Origin: Undibacterium sp. KW1 | Lineage (GTDB): Bacteria; Pseudomonadota; Gammaproteobacteria; Burkholderiales; Burkholderiaceae_D | Direction of reading: 5' to 3' | Assembly: GCF_009937955.1 (NCBI RefSeq) | Contig: NZ_AP018439.1 | Location: 62,001 to 126,000, forward strand | DNA: 64,000 bases | Made by a program: the position numbers and the translations under genes | Notes under the pieces: generated by a model | Told to the model about the DNA's origin: nothing | Databases searched by the model: none | Seen by the model: the letters and a program-made list of their open reading frames with translations, nothing else | Shown here: piece by piece, positions 25,178-34,713 of the stretch | How positions within the stretch are numbered: position 1 is the stretch's first letter | Layout: each line of letters starts with the position of its first letter

Positions 25178-27409
25178 TTATTTTGATTGATTTACAGTTA
25201 TTTTTACGTATCGTGCGTCACGTCTTAAATTGAGTAAGTCGGGTTCGGACTCCAGAGATTTAATTGAGTAACCAAATTCGATTGCTTTACTAATTGCTGC
25301 GAGTGCTTCATCTCTTTGACCTAAAAGTTCATAAGCGAGGCCAACTCGAAAATGAACATTGGCATCTTTGGGACCTAACTTTAGAGCGCGTTGCATGTAT
25401 TCGTTTGCTTTTTCTTTGTCACCAACTCGAGCAGAATACAAGCCAAAGCGCGAAACAAGTACCACATCATTTGGAGATATTTGTAATCTTGGTAATAGCA
25501 GTTCAATAGCTTTACCATATGCTTTCTTCGCTTCGTTGGCACGACCAGGTATCCAAAGTAGGCTATCCCCAAGATTTGCCCATCCTAGGTATTTTGCTGG
25601 ATTGCCTTTATTCGGTGTAACGGCTAGTTCAAAAGCTTCAGAAGCACCTAGATAGTCTCTTTTTTTGAATAGTGCAACTCCTAAACTTGAATACAAGAGA
25701 GCACTTGGCCTGATCAAAAGTCCTTGTTGTAAGACTTGCATTCCTTCATCATCTCTATTTTGCTTTACTAACGTGTTATTCAAGTTTGCATAGGCGAAAA
25801 CAGTGTCAGGCTGAATTTTAATACTTAGCCTGAAAAAATTTTCAGCAAGTGAATAATTGCTCTTCTCAAAGTAAATGATGCCAAGTTCTTCCGCAAACAT
25901 TCGCTCTTGGGGGAATCTCTCCAACCCACTCTTTGCATATCGAATGGCATCCTCATACTGCTTCATTTTCCTCAATGCTATGATGCGTCCAAAAGAGGCA
26001 AAGATATTGTCAGGATCAAGCTTCAGTGCTTTTTCATACTCTTCCAGGGCTTTATCATTCTTTCCCATTTGAGAATTAACTCTCGCAACAGCAATATGAC
26101 TGATTGCAAGTTTGTCGTTTAATTTTAAGGCCTGCTGTGCGCTAGCATCGGCTTTTTGAAGTATCACCTCATCTTGTTTGTCACTATCATAGCGAGAAGT
26201 GTAGATGATAGATAATCCAGCAACAGCGCCAGCATGTTGAGGATTGCGCTTTAATATTGCTTCAAAATTTGCTTCTGCAACATCAAGACTGCCTGGTCTA
26301 TCAAATTGTTTCAACGCCTCCACCCCTTGTTTCATAGCCAACGACTCTGAAAACGGCTTCAACGACATCTTGTCCATCTCAAGATAAGGCACAGCCTGCC
26401 AGGCCCCATATCCCAGCGCGATGAGGAAAGCCCCTGCAATAGCAAAGCGCTTTGGCTTGCTCAGCGACTTCCCGCCTTTACCAGAGACACTGCTGATCTT
26501 GTCCGCATCGCTTGCTGCTACAAGCACCGGCACACTAATCAACCCACGTAATTGCTCATGCACCTGCTGCATACTGCTCAGGCGTTTCTCAGTCTGTCTG
26601 GCCGTCATCACCAGCACCAGCTTGATCAGTTCTGGTTTGCATCCGGTTGGGAATTCCCAGGTGTCTGAGTTCGATTGCATGAGGGCGGCGGCCAGGGCCA
26701 GGCCGCTGGCGTTGGCGAAGGGGCGTTGGCCGGTCAGGGTTTCGTAGAGGATGACGCCGAGGGCATAGATGTCGCTTTGGGCGCTGGCCGGGCTGCCCAT
26801 CATGCGTTCTGGTGCCATGTAGGCTATCGTGCCTTGCGGGTCGAGCTGGCTCATGGACGTGGTGGCTTGTGCATCGGTTTTTGATGCGAGGCCAAAGTCG
26901 AGTATGCGGACTTTGCCGTCGGGTTCGACCATGAGGTTCGATGGTTTCAGGTCGCCATGGATAAGGCCGCTGGCGTGGGCCTCTTGCATGGCTTCAGCGA
27001 CCTGGCTGATGATGTTGATGGCTTGCTGTTCTGGCAGCGGCTGCTGTGCTTGTTGTGAGTTTTGCTGCAGCAATTGCTTGAGGGTCAGGCCGGGTACGAG
27101 TTCCATGACGATGGAGTGGCTATTGTCTTCATCTTCAATGGCAAAGATTTTGACGAAGGCGGGGTGCTTGAGCGACGCGGCCAGGCGGGCTTCCTTGAGC
27201 AGGCTACTGGTCTGGATTGCGCTTCCTGCACCTTCTGTGGCTTTGAGTTGTTTGATGGCGACAGGGCGGCAGAGTTTGCTGTCCCAGGCTTCATGGACTT
27301 GCCCAAAGCCGCCCTCACCAAGACGTTTTTTGAATTCGTAATGTCTGAGGCTGACGCTTACTTCCTCTACTCCAGTATTGTCGTTGCTAGCCAGATTGGT
27401 ATTTTGCAT
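25178..27409 (-). CDS. membrane Ser/Thr protein kinase with C-terminal TPRs
   Basis: Kinase domain (about 25-285): G-loop G-E-G-G-F-G (31-36), Lys53 in V-A-I-K, H-G-D-L-K-P-S-N (catalytic Asp153; HGD rather than HRD), D-F-G (171-173) and A-P-E (199-201). A transmembrane helix lies at about 325-345 (A-I-A-G-A-F-L-I-A-L-G-Y). The following 390 residues hold TPRs (for example G-K-N-D-K-A-L-E-E-Y-E-K-A-L-K-L-D-P-D-N), probably periplasmic. It lies downstream of the FHA activator on the other strand, which makes it a candidate source of the phosphothreonine that activator reads. Third-base composition is AT-richer in the TPR half than in the kinase half. Confidence 0.9.
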   Translation of the reverse strand: MQNTNLASNDNTGVEEVSVSLRHYEFKKRLGEGGFGQVHEAWDSKLCRPVAIKQLKATEGAGSAIQTSSLLKEARLAASLKHPAFVKIFAIEDEDNSHSIVMELVPGLTLKQLLQQNSQQAQQPLPEQQAINIISQVAEAMQEAHASGLIHGDLKPSNLMVEPDGKVRILDFGLASKTDAQATTSMSQLDPQGTIAYMAPERMMGSPASAQSDIYALGVILYETLTGQRPFANASGLALAAALMQSNSDTWEFPTGCKPELIKLVLVMTARQTEKRLSSMQQVHEQLRGLISVPVLVAASDADKISSVSGKGGKSLSKPKRFAIAGAFLIALGYGAWQAVPYLEMDKMSLKPFSESLAMKQGVEALKQFDRPGSLDVAEANFEAILKRNPQHAGAVAGLSIIYTSRYDSDKQDEVILQKADASAQQALKLNDKLAISHIAVARVNSQMGKNDKALEEYEKALKLDPDNIFASFGRIIALRKMKQYEDAIRYAKSGLERFPQERMFAEELGIIYFEKSNYSLAENFFRLSIKIQPDTVFAYANLNNTLVKQNRDDEGMQVLQQGLLIRPSALLYSSLGVALFKKRDYLGASEAFELAVTPNKGNPAKYLGWANLGDSLLWIPGRANEAKKAYGKAIELLLPRLQISPNDVVLVSRFGLYSARVGDKEKANEYMQRALKLGPKDANVHFRVGLAYELLGQRDEALAAISKAIEFGYSIKSLESEPDLLNLRRDARYVKITVNQSK

Positions 27410-27655
27410 GGGTTTCTTGCATGGTTATTATTTTTTGCCGCAATTGTTCGATGTGCAGCTATCTATCCATGCAAGATAGTTGCTAGTCGTAACAAGATGT
27501 AACGGCAATAATATAGCGAACTTTATTCCAAAACTGTGTAATCACAGTGACAAGCAAAGCTATTTTATATGTAAATGACATGTGAATTGACAGTAATTTA
27601 CATGTAAAAACCTCGCTTGCACAGTCACTACGGGGCGGGAACGATGGGGTGGAAA

Positions 27656-28251
27656 CTAAATAGTTGGTTCTGGCTTGATGATGCTGACTTGCCCTTTGAG
27701 CATTTCTATCAATTCAGCTTCAAAGCTGGCAGCGAGTTTTTGTTTAAGGCTGATGCTGATGGTGGCTGATTCGGTATAGGCCAGCCCGGTGACGCTGGCG
27801 GTGAATTTGTCGCACAGGCGGCGTACGTGGGATTCATCTGCATAGGCGCAGACGATGTCCCATTCAAGCATGTATTCAACTTCTGTCAGTTCTGCGAGCT
27901 TGAAGGCGTCAGAGATGGCCTGGCCATAAGCGCGGGTCAGGCCGCCTGCGCCGAGCTTGATGCCGCCCCAGTAGCGCACGACCACGGCCAGCACATTAGT
28001 CACGTCCTTGTGTACCAACACGTTGTACATGGGCTTGGCGGCGGTGCCTGATGGTTCGCCATCGTCATCCAGGCCAGAGTCGCCGCTGCAGATCAGCGCC
28101 CAGCAGACATGGACGGCATCCGGGTGTTGCGCCCGTATCTGTGCCAGTTGCTGGCGTGCCTCGGCTCGGCTGTTGAGGGGTAGAGCTGGCCCAGGAAACG
28201 GCTTTTCTTGATTTCAATTTCGGCAAAAGCGGGGGCGGCGAGCTGGTACAT
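27656..28251 (-). pseudogene. yigZ: YigZ/IMPACT family protein, frameshifted
   Basis: The frame from 28251 reads M-Y-Q-L-A-A-P-A-F-A-E-I-E-I-K-K-S-R-F-L-G-Q-L-Y-P, the family's N-terminus. It then leaves frame; another frame continues L-N-S-R-A-E-A-R-Q-Q-L-A-Q-I-R with the signature D-D-D-G-E-P-S-G-T-A-A-K-P-M and V-V-V-R-Y-W-G-G-I-K-L-G-A-G-G-L. One base is missing in the run of four G at 28178-28181. The repaired protein would be 198 residues, normal for YigZ. The slip may be real or a sequencing error. YigZ is a UPF0029 protein possibly linked to translation control. Confidence 0.8.
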
Positions 28252-28347
28252 GGGGTGCTGGATGGGGCAAAACCGCTATTTTGGCGGCTAATTGGGTTTG
28301 GGTATACATAAACTGTAGCGCCAGGATACTGAGCATAGCCTTGATGT

Positions 28348-28361
28348 CTGATGTACATCAA
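28348..28361. promoter_or_regulatory. FNR-type box and promoter upstream of deoC
   Basis: CTGATGTACATCAA matches TTGAT-N4-ATCAA with one mismatch, centred at 28354.5. A -10-like TTATCT sits at 28383-28388, so a start near 28396 would put the box at -41.5, the class II activation position. Confidence 0.45.
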
Positions 28362-28428
28362 GCAGTGGCATCCACATGCGCCTTATCTTTGACCATTCTT
28401 TAAACTTTGTTTTTACCGGAGCAAGAAA

Positions 28429-29211
28429 ATGTCTTCCACCCCAGATACGGCTTTGAAGCAGGCAGCCAGCCGCGCTCTGCGCCTGATGGATCTGACCAGC
28501 CTGAATGAGGACGACACCAGGGAAAAGATCACCGCCTTGTGCAATGCTGCCAGCAGTGAGCAGGGGCAGGTCGCGGCGCTATGTATTTACCCGCGCTTTA
28601 TCCCGCATGCAAAAAAAATGCTGCGTGAATTTGGCACGCCAGCGATCAAACTGGCGACGGTGGTTAATTTTCCGCATGGTGAGGCCGACGTGGATGTTGC
28701 CGTGGCCGAGACCAGGGCGGCCATTGCCTATGGTGCAGACGAGGTCGATCTGGTTTTCCCTTATGCCGCGCTGATGGCGGGCGACACCAGCACCGGGGCA
28801 GAGATGGTCAGGGCTTGCAAGGCAGCTTGCGGCGACAAGGTCTTGAAGGTCATCATAGAAAGTGGCGAGCTAAAGACGGATACCTTTATCCGCGCCGCCA
28901 GCCTGATAGCCATCACGGCAGGAGCAGACTTTATCAAGACTTCTACCGGCAAGGTGGCAGTGAATGCCACGCTGGCAGCGGCAGAAGCCATGCTGACCGT
29001 GATCAAGGAAACCGGTGGACTTTGTGGCTTCAAGGCCGCAGGCGGGGTACGGACGGTGGAGGAGGCCGCTGCCTACCTGGCATTGGCAGATGAGCTCATG
29101 GGCAAGGACTGGGTGAGCCCCGCTCATTTTCGCTTTGGTGCTTCCAGCCTCTTGGGCAATTTGCAGGCTTACCTGCGCGATGTACCGCCCCAAATCAAGT
29201 CAGGATACTGA
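28429..29211 (+). CDS. deoC: deoxyribose-phosphate aldolase
   Basis: This 260-residue class I aldolase contains the DeoC landmarks V-K-V-I-I-E-S-G-like sequence ([10 protein letters not shown]), the Schiff-base Lys in D-F-I-K-T-S-T-G-K, and [10 protein letters not shown]. It splits 2-deoxyribose 5-phosphate into glyceraldehyde 3-phosphate and acetaldehyde in nucleoside salvage. It is first in deoC-deoA-deoD; deoA starts one base after its stop. A possible FNR-type promoter lies upstream. Confidence 0.93.
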   Translation: MSSTPDTALKQAASRALRLMDLTSLNEDDTREKITALCNAASSEQGQVAALCIYPRFIPHAKKMLREFGTPAIKLATVVNFPHGEADVDVAVAETRAAIAYGADEVDLVFPYAALMAGDTSTGAEMVRACKAACGDKVLKVIIESGELKTDTFIRAASLIAITAGADFIKTSTGKVAVNATLAAAEAMLTVIKETGGLCGFKAAGGVRTVEEAAAYLALADELMGKDWVSPAHFRFGASSLLGNLQAYLRDVPPQIKSGY

Positions 29212-29212
29212 G

Positions 29213-30568
29213 ATGTTGCTGGCGCAAGAGCTGATACGCAAGAAGCGCGCAGGCCTGGCCCTGGATCAGGCAGAGATACAGGCGCTGGTAACCGGCATGG
29301 TTGATGGCAGCATAACAGACGCGCAGCTCGGGGCATTTTGCATGGCGACCTGTTTCCAGGGCATGACAGCGGCAGAGGGTGCTGCGCTGACGCTGGCCAT
29401 GCGTGATTCTGGCAATGTCTTGCGCTGGGATGAGATGGATTTGCCCGGCCCGGTCGTGGACAAGCATTCCACAGGTGGCGTGGGAGACCTGGTGTCGCTG
29501 GTGCTGGCCCCGATGGTGGTGGCTTGCGGCGGCATCGTCCCCATGATCAGCGGGCGTGGGCTGGCTCATACTGGTGGTACGCAAGACAAGCTCGAAGCCA
29601 TACCCGGTTATTGCACGACGCCTGATCTGGCGCGCTTCCGTCGTGTGGTCAGGGATTGCGGCATGGCCATCATAGGCCAGACTGCTGATCTGGCCCCGGC
29701 AGACAAGCGCCTGTATGCGATACGCGACGTGACAGCAACGGTAGATAGCCTGCCTTTGATTACGGCATCCATCCTGTCCAAGAAATTTGCTGCCGGGCTG
29801 GATGCGTTGGTCATGGATATCAAATGTGGCAATGGTGCTCAGACACCAGAGCTGGCGCAGGCGCAGGCATTGGCAAAAAACATCATAGACACTGCCAATG
29901 CGGCGGGCATGGCTTGCTCAGCCCTGATTACCGACATGAGCCAACCGCTGGCACCCAGCATAGGCAATGCGCTGGAAGTGACTGCCGCACTCAGTTATCT
30001 GCGTACCGACACCTGCCCACAGCGCCTGCATCAGACCGTATTGGCACTGGGCACAGAGATGCTGGTAGTGGCTGGTCTGGCAGAAAATGCACTGGAAGCC
30101 CAGGTGCGGCTGCTGGACGCCCTGCACAGCGGCAAGGCTGCGCAAGTGTTTGAAAAGTCTTGCGCAGCACTGGGTGCCCCACCTGATTTGCTGGCCAACC
30201 ATGCACGCTATTTGCCTCAGGCCAAGCTGCGACAGCCGGTCTTCGCACCTGCGGGCATGTATCTCAACAGCATGGACACGCGGGCCATAGGCATGCTGGC
30301 CCTGCAATTGAGTACGACAGCTCATGGCAAACAAGATGCCAGTACGGGCTTGAGCCAGTTGGCAGAACTGGGCCAACGCATGGAGGCTGATACTCCCTTG
30401 GCCATGATCCATGCTGTTGATGAAGACAGTCTGTCTATGGCCAGCAAGCGTCTGCTCGCAGCTTGCACATTTGGCGAAACTGCCGCGCCGCGACCACAAC
30501 AGATACGGCAGAGCATGCGCGGCGGCTTGCGCCTGCCTGCATACGCATTGACCACGGAAGCAATATGA
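29213..30568 (+). CDS. deoA: thymidine phosphorylase
   Basis: The start at 29213 ([11 protein letters not shown]) directly follows the deoC stop, so translation is probably coupled; longer frames run inside deoC. Signatures of the pyrimidine-nucleoside phosphorylase family are [11 protein letters not shown] and [19 protein letters not shown]. It converts thymidine and phosphate to thymine and deoxyribose 1-phosphate. The product has 451 residues, a normal length. Its stop overlaps the deoD start (ATGA). Confidence 0.93.
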   Translation: MLLAQELIRKKRAGLALDQAEIQALVTGMVDGSITDAQLGAFCMATCFQGMTAAEGAALTLAMRDSGNVLRWDEMDLPGPVVDKHSTGGVGDLVSLVLAPMVVACGGIVPMISGRGLAHTGGTQDKLEAIPGYCTTPDLARFRRVVRDCGMAIIGQTADLAPADKRLYAIRDVTATVDSLPLITASILSKKFAAGLDALVMDIKCGNGAQTPELAQAQALAKNIIDTANAAGMACSALITDMSQPLAPSIGNALEVTAALSYLRTDTCPQRLHQTVLALGTEMLVVAGLAENALEAQVRLLDALHSGKAAQVFEKSCAALGAPPDLLANHARYLPQAKLRQPVFAPAGMYLNSMDTRAIGMLALQLSTTAHGKQDASTGLSQLAELGQRMEADTPLAMIHAVDEDSLSMASKRLLAACTFGETAAPRPQQIRQSMRGGLRLPAYALTTEAI

Positions 30569-31278
30569 CTACTCCCCATATCAATGCCGCTCCCGGTGAC
30601 TTTGCCGACATCGTGCTGATGCCCGGCGACCCCCTGCGTGCCAAGATGATTGCCGACCATTGGCTCAGCGACGCGCTGCTGGTCAATACCGTGCGCAATA
30701 TGCTGGGCTATACCGGCCGGTACCGCGACAAGAAAATTTCTGTACTCGCACATGGCATGGGCATACCCTCCATCAGCATTTATGCAACTGAGCTGATACG
30801 CCACTATGGCGTCAGGCAGCTCATACGCCTGGGATCATGCGGTGCGTTGCGGGCAGACATGCAACTTGGTGATGTCATCGTCGCCATGGGCGCCAGTACT
30901 GACAGCAAGGTCAACCGCATGCGCTTCATGGACCATGATTTTGCGGCGCTTGCTGATTATGGTTTGCTCGCCAAGGCCGTGCAGACTGCGCATTGCCTGC
31001 AAAAGCCTGTCAGGGTGGGCAATGTATTTTCTGCCGACCTGTTTTACAGCGTGCAGCCGCAGCTTTTTGACATCATGGAAAAAATGCAGATACTGGCGGT
31101 GGAGATGGAGCTGGCAGGTTTATATTCAGTCGCCGCCGAACATGGTGTACAGGCACTGGGTTTGCTGACGGTGGCAGATCATTTGCGCAGTGGTACTGGC
31201 ATGACGCCGGAACAAAGGCAAAACAGCTTTGGCGATATGGTCGAAATTGCGCTCGAAAGCTGTTGCACCTGCGATTGA
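30565..31278 (+). CDS. deoD: purine-nucleoside phosphorylase DeoD
   Basis: The ATG at 30565 overlaps the deoA stop. The 237-residue product has the trimeric/hexameric PNP layout: [26 protein letters not shown], the V-E-M-E-L-A-G-L-Y substrate loop and V-A-D-H-L. It phosphorolyses purine (deoxy)nucleosides. No deoB or cdd lies in the operon, so deoxyribose 1-phosphate must be isomerised by an enzyme encoded elsewhere. Confidence 0.92.
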   Translation: MTTPHINAAPGDFADIVLMPGDPLRAKMIADHWLSDALLVNTVRNMLGYTGRYRDKKISVLAHGMGIPSISIYATELIRHYGVRQLIRLGSCGALRADMQLGDVIVAMGASTDSKVNRMRFMDHDFAALADYGLLAKAVQTAHCLQKPVRVGNVFSADLFYSVQPQLFDIMEKMQILAVEMELAGLYSVAAEHGVQALGLLTVADHLRSGTGMTPEQRQNSFGDMVEIALESCCTCD

Positions 31279-31291
31279 TGGCTGGCAAGCT

Positions 31292-31702
31292 CTACTGGAT
31301 GACGAAGTTTTCAAAAAACACGTCAGTCACTCCATCGCGTTCTTTGAGGTCCAGGGTCTTGTTGACACCATTCTTGATTTCTTCCATCAACTGGTGCTTG
31401 CCGTCCAGGCTTTGCAATTGTTCGCCGTCCTTGCTACTGAGCAGCAGGATCAGGGTATGCCTGACCTTGGGCATGAATAATTTAATTTTGTCGCTGACTT
31501 CTGCGCTGGCGATTTGCAAGGCCATGCTGAGTTGCAGATAACGTTCTGTACTCGACAGATTGACTGTGAACGCCTCTAGCTTGGCAGTTGAACCGCCACC
31601 AGATGCACTGGCACTGCCACCAGAATTGGCCAGGGCCATGCCAGAAGACAGGCTGAGTGCGAGGCAAAGCAGGAATGGGTATAAATGTTTTTTCAGCATC
31701 AT
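31292..31702 (-). CDS. FliL-like exported protein, away from flagellar genes
   Basis: The N-terminus is a signal/anchor (K-K-H-L-Y-P-F-L-L-C-L-A-L-S-L-S) followed by a Gly/Ser linker and a FliL-type domain: L-E-A-F-T-V-N-L-S-S-T-E-R-Y-L-Q-L-S-M-A-L-Q-I and R-H-T-L-I-L-L-L-S-S-K-D. FliL supports flagellar stator function at the motor. No flagellar gene is near, so this is a paralogue of uncertain role. It ends 14 bases from the convergent deoD stop. Confidence 0.75.
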   Translation of the reverse strand: MMLKKHLYPFLLCLALSLSSGMALANSGGSASASGGGSTAKLEAFTVNLSSTERYLQLSMALQIASAEVSDKIKLFMPKVRHTLILLLSSKDGEQLQSLDGKHQLMEEIKNGVNKTLDLKERDGVTDVFFENFVIQ

Positions 31703-31828
31703 GTCTTAACTTCTGCAAGTATTTGCTCAGGAAAAATCCCTATTTTTCAATAGCTTACCGCAATGCAATAAAACATACTGTTAAACAACTTGAAGCCGTC
31801 AGGCAGATAGCTGAAGTAGTGTTTTTGC

Positions 31829-31858
31829 AATAAGCCTGTCTGAATAACAAACAGGCTT
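31829..31858 (-). terminator. hairpin after ettA, weak terminator
   Basis: ATAAGCCTGT and ACAGGCTTAT form a perfect 10-bp stem with an 11-base loop. No long T run follows on the minus strand (TTGCAAAAAC), so termination is uncertain. Confidence 0.45.
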
Positions 31859-31905
31859 ATGCAAATTACATACCGGGTGTTGGCCGGCCTTGGCCGTTTG
31901 ACGGT

Positions 31906-33573
31906 TTATACGCTCAAAGGTTTGTAACGGATGCGTTTTGGTTTGGCACCTTCTTCACCCAGGCGTTTTTTCTTGTCGGCTTCATATTCCTGATAGTTGC
32001 CATCAAAGAAAGTAACTTGGGAATTGCCTTCAAATGCCAGGATGTGGGTAGCGATACGGTCAAGGAACCAGCGGTCATGTGAGATCACCATGACGCTGCC
32101 GGCAAATTCCAGCAAGGCATCTTCCAGCGCACGCAGGGTTTCCACGTCCAGATCATTCGATGGTTCATCGAGCAGCAAGACATTGCCGCCTTGTAGCAGG
32201 GTTTTGGCCAGATGCAAACGGCCACGTTCACCACCAGACAGGTTGCCCACGATCTTTTGCTGGTCACCGCCCTTGAAGTTGAAGCGGCCCAGGTAGGCGC
32301 GCGAAGGCATTTCAAAACGGCCTACTGTCAGGATGTCGGCACCATTTGCCACGTCTTCAAACACGGTCTTGGTATTGCCCAGGTCTTCACGTGATTGATC
32401 TACCAGCGAGATTTTGGCTGTCTGGCCCAGCACGACTTCACCGCTATCCGGTGTTTCCAGACCCTTGATCATCTTGAACAGGGTAGATTTACCGGCACCG
32501 TTGGGACCGATGATACCGACAATCGCACCAGGAGGGATTTTGAAGCTCAGGTTATCGATGAGCAGGCGATCACCAAAGGCTTTTGTGACGTTCTTGAATT
32601 CGATGACTTCATTACCCAGACGCTCGGCCACAGGGATGAAAATCTCCTGGGTTTCATTGCGCTTCTGGTATTCATGTTCGCTCATTTCATTGAAGCGGGC
32701 CAGACGTGCCTTGCTCTTGGCCTGACGCGCTTTGGGGTTCTGGCGTGACCATTCCAGTTCTTTTTGCAGGGCTTTCTGGCGTGCAGATTCTGTCGCTTCT
32801 TCCTGCTTCAGGCGGGCTTGTTTCTGGTCCAGCCAGGAAGAGTAATTGCCTTTCCAGGGGATACCATGGCCACGATCCAGTTCCAGTATCCACTCAGCCG
32901 CATTGTCAAGGAAGTAGCGGTCATGGGTAATCGCCACGACGGTGCCAGGGAAGCGCAACAGGAATTGTTCCAGCCAATCGACAGATTCAGCATCCAGATG
33001 GTTGGTTGGTTCATCAAGCAAGAGCATGTCAGGCTTGGACAGCAGCAAACGGCACAGGGCGACACGGCGTTTTTCACCACCGGACAGGACAGCTATCTTG
33101 GCATCCCAGGCGGGCAGGCGCAGCGCATCGGCAGCCATTTCCAGTTGCAGTTCTACGTTGTCACCGGCAGAGGCCGAGATGATGGCTTCCAGGCGTGCCT
33201 GCTCATTCGCTAGTGCATCAAAGTCAGCGTCTTCTTCAGCATAAGCGGCATACACTTCTTCGAGCTTGGCTTTGGCTTCAAATACTTCACCCAGGGCAGA
33301 TTCGACGGCCTGGCGCACGGTCTGTTCTGGATCGAGTTGCGGTTCCTGCGGCAGGTAACCGATGTTCAGGTTGGGCATGGGCACTGCTTCACCCTGTATG
33401 TCCTTGTCTATGCCTGCCATGATTTTGAGCAGGGAAGACTTGCCTGAACCATTCAGACCCAGCACGCCTATCTTGGCGCCAGGGAAAAAGGACAGGGAAA
33501 TATCTTTGAGGATTTGACGCTTGGGCGGCACGATTTTGCCGACGCGATTCATGGTATAGACGTAATTGGCCAT
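31906..33573 (-). CDS. ettA: energy-dependent translational throttle protein EttA
   Basis: This ABC-F protein of 555 residues has two ATPase domains: Walker A G-L-N-G-S-G-K-S-S with D-E-P-T-N-H-L-D, and G-P-N-G-A-G-K-S-T with D-E-P-S-N-D-L-D. Signatures S-G-G-E-K-R-R and S-G-G-E-R-G-R precede each Walker B. The linker between domains has the arm region rich in Arg/Lys (K-A-R-Q-A-K-S-K-A-R). The N-terminus A-N-Y-V-Y-T-M-N-R-V-G-K-I-V-P-P matches EttA. It binds the ribosomal E site and gates early elongation according to ATP/ADP level. Confidence 0.95.
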   Translation of the reverse strand: MANYVYTMNRVGKIVPPKRQILKDISLSFFPGAKIGVLGLNGSGKSSLLKIMAGIDKDIQGEAVPMPNLNIGYLPQEPQLDPEQTVRQAVESALGEVFEAKAKLEEVYAAYAEEDADFDALANEQARLEAIISASAGDNVELQLEMAADALRLPAWDAKIAVLSGGEKRRVALCRLLLSKPDMLLLDEPTNHLDAESVDWLEQFLLRFPGTVVAITHDRYFLDNAAEWILELDRGHGIPWKGNYSSWLDQKQARLKQEEATESARQKALQKELEWSRQNPKARQAKSKARLARFNEMSEHEYQKRNETQEIFIPVAERLGNEVIEFKNVTKAFGDRLLIDNLSFKIPPGAIVGIIGPNGAGKSTLFKMIKGLETPDSGEVVLGQTAKISLVDQSREDLGNTKTVFEDVANGADILTVGRFEMPSRAYLGRFNFKGGDQQKIVGNLSGGERGRLHLAKTLLQGGNVLLLDEPSNDLDVETLRALEDALLEFAGSVMVISHDRWFLDRIATHILAFEGNSQVTFFDGNYQEYEADKKKRLGEEGAKPKRIRYKPLSV

Positions 33574-33766
33574 TTTTCTTGATTTTTCATAGGGAATAAG
33601 AATGTTTGTAAGGATACCTCATGCAGACACAGGACGGAATATTTCGGCCAGTTTATGTAAGGCTGGCGGCTTGCCGTCGGGCACGGCTATTTTTGTGACG
33701 CCTGCTGAGAGTTGAAATGCGGCACATTTCATCGGGAAACGCATTTTATGGTGCCCTGCACCAAAG

Positions 33767-33780
33767 TTGATGTAGCTCAA
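33767..33780. promoter_or_regulatory. FNR-type box upstream of ompW
   Basis: TTGATGTAGCTCAA differs from TTGAT-N4-ATCAA at one base. A -10-like TACACT is at 33803-33808; a start near 33815 puts the box centre (33773.5) at -41.5. OmpW genes are known FNR targets in enterobacteria. Confidence 0.55.
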
Positions 33781-33842
33781 TCCCCTGTAAATAGTGTGGA
33801 TTTACACTTTGTTCATCACTGTTGAGAAAAGAGGAAATGAAA

Positions 33843-34457
33843 ATGAAAAAGCTTGTTATCGCACTCTCCCTGGCAGCTATCGGCCTCACTGCAAACCAGG
33901 CAATGGCTCAAGAACAGAGCCCATGGCAAGTGCGTGCCCGTGTCGTCAATATCGATCCAGCAAATGGTTCTGATCCTGTAGGCGGCGTCGGTGCTGCCGA
34001 CCGCATCACTGTCAGCAGCAAGGAAATTCCTGAAGTCGATATCACTTATTTTTTCACGCCAAACTGGGCGGCAGAACTGATACTGACTTACCCGCAAAAA
34101 CATGACGTTATGCTCGACGGTGCCATCATCGGTACTTTCAAGCATTTGCCACCGACACTGACTGCGCAATACCATTTTGCACCTGGTTCAAAAGTCAGCC
34201 CGTATGTTGGTGCAGGTGTCAATTACACCCGCATCTCTGATGTGAACCTGCTCAAGGGTACTGGTGGCCTCGACAGCAACAGTTTTGGTCTGGCCATACA
34301 GGCTGGTGTCGATTTCAAACTCGACAAAAACTGGTCCTTGAACCTGGATGTCAAGAAAGTGCAAATACGCAGCGATGTGACGATCAGCGGTGCCAAAGTC
34401 AGCGCCGTCAAAGTTGATCCTTGGCTGGTAGGCGTAGGCTTAGGCTATCGCTTCTAA
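33843..34457 (+). CDS. ompW: OmpW-family outer-membrane protein
   Basis: The start at 33843 (M-K-K-L-V-I-A-L-S-L-A-A) follows AGAGGA at seven bases and gives a signal peptide cut after A-M-A-Q. The mature protein has P-W-Q-V-R-A-R-V-V-N-I, F-F-T-P-N-W-A-A-E-L-I-L-T-Y-P and P-Y-V-G-A-G-V-N-Y-T, the OmpW landmarks, and ends G-L-G-Y-R-F with terminal Phe. It forms an eight-stranded barrel for small hydrophobic compounds. A strong terminator follows. Confidence 0.9.
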   Translation: MKKLVIALSLAAIGLTANQAMAQEQSPWQVRARVVNIDPANGSDPVGGVGAADRITVSSKEIPEVDITYFFTPNWAAELILTYPQKHDVMLDGAIIGTFKHLPPTLTAQYHFAPGSKVSPYVGAGVNYTRISDVNLLKGTGGLDSNSFGLAIQAGVDFKLDKNWSLNLDVKKVQIRSDVTISGAKVSAVKVDPWLVGVGLGYRF

Positions 34458-34484
34458 GGCAGAATATTTGCCGATAATGATGTG

Positions 34485-34510
34485 ATCCCCTTCCATGAAG
34501 GGGATTTTTA
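34485..34510 (+). terminator. Rho-independent terminator of ompW
   Basis: ATCCCCTTC and GAAGGGGAT form a perfect stem with a three-base loop, followed by TTTTTATTT. Confidence 0.85.
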
Positions 34511-34559
34511 TTTGGGCAAAAGATTTTCCCCGCCATCACTGTGCTAATTCGCACACCAG

Positions 34560-34575
34560 CGTTCGATGACGAACG
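34560..34575. promoter_or_regulatory. candidate enhancer dyad for the sigma-54 regulator
   Basis: CGTTCGATGACGAACG is a perfect 6-bp inverted repeat with a 4-base centre, about 95 bases upstream of the sigma-54 promoter. That distance fits an activator site for the NtrC-type regulator encoded in the same operon. Confidence 0.5.
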
Positions 34576-34662
34576 ATGTCGCTGCACTATTCTTTCCTTT
34601 TCTTGCTGTTGAAATCTTCCAAGTAGTTGATTTTAAATAGTTAAATCAAAATCCAAGAGGCA

Positions 34663-34677
34663 GGCACGGCGCTTGCA
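34663..34677 (+). promoter_or_regulatory. sigma-54 promoter of the ABC export operon
   Basis: AGGCACGGCGCTTGCAAA has GG (34663-34664) and GC (34675-34676) ten bases apart and matches the -24/-12 consensus at nearly every position. The start would be near 34688, 26 bases before the adaptor ATG. Confidence 0.8.
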
Positions 34678-34713
34678 AACCTGATCTGTTAGTTAATTAC
34701 ATCAGGTTTCAAC

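Noticed and set aside
27597..27608. palindrome TTTACATGTAAA near the kinase gene
   Set aside because: Half-sites also occur near 22.89 kb, but the spacing differs and no regulator can be named; too weak to list as an operator.
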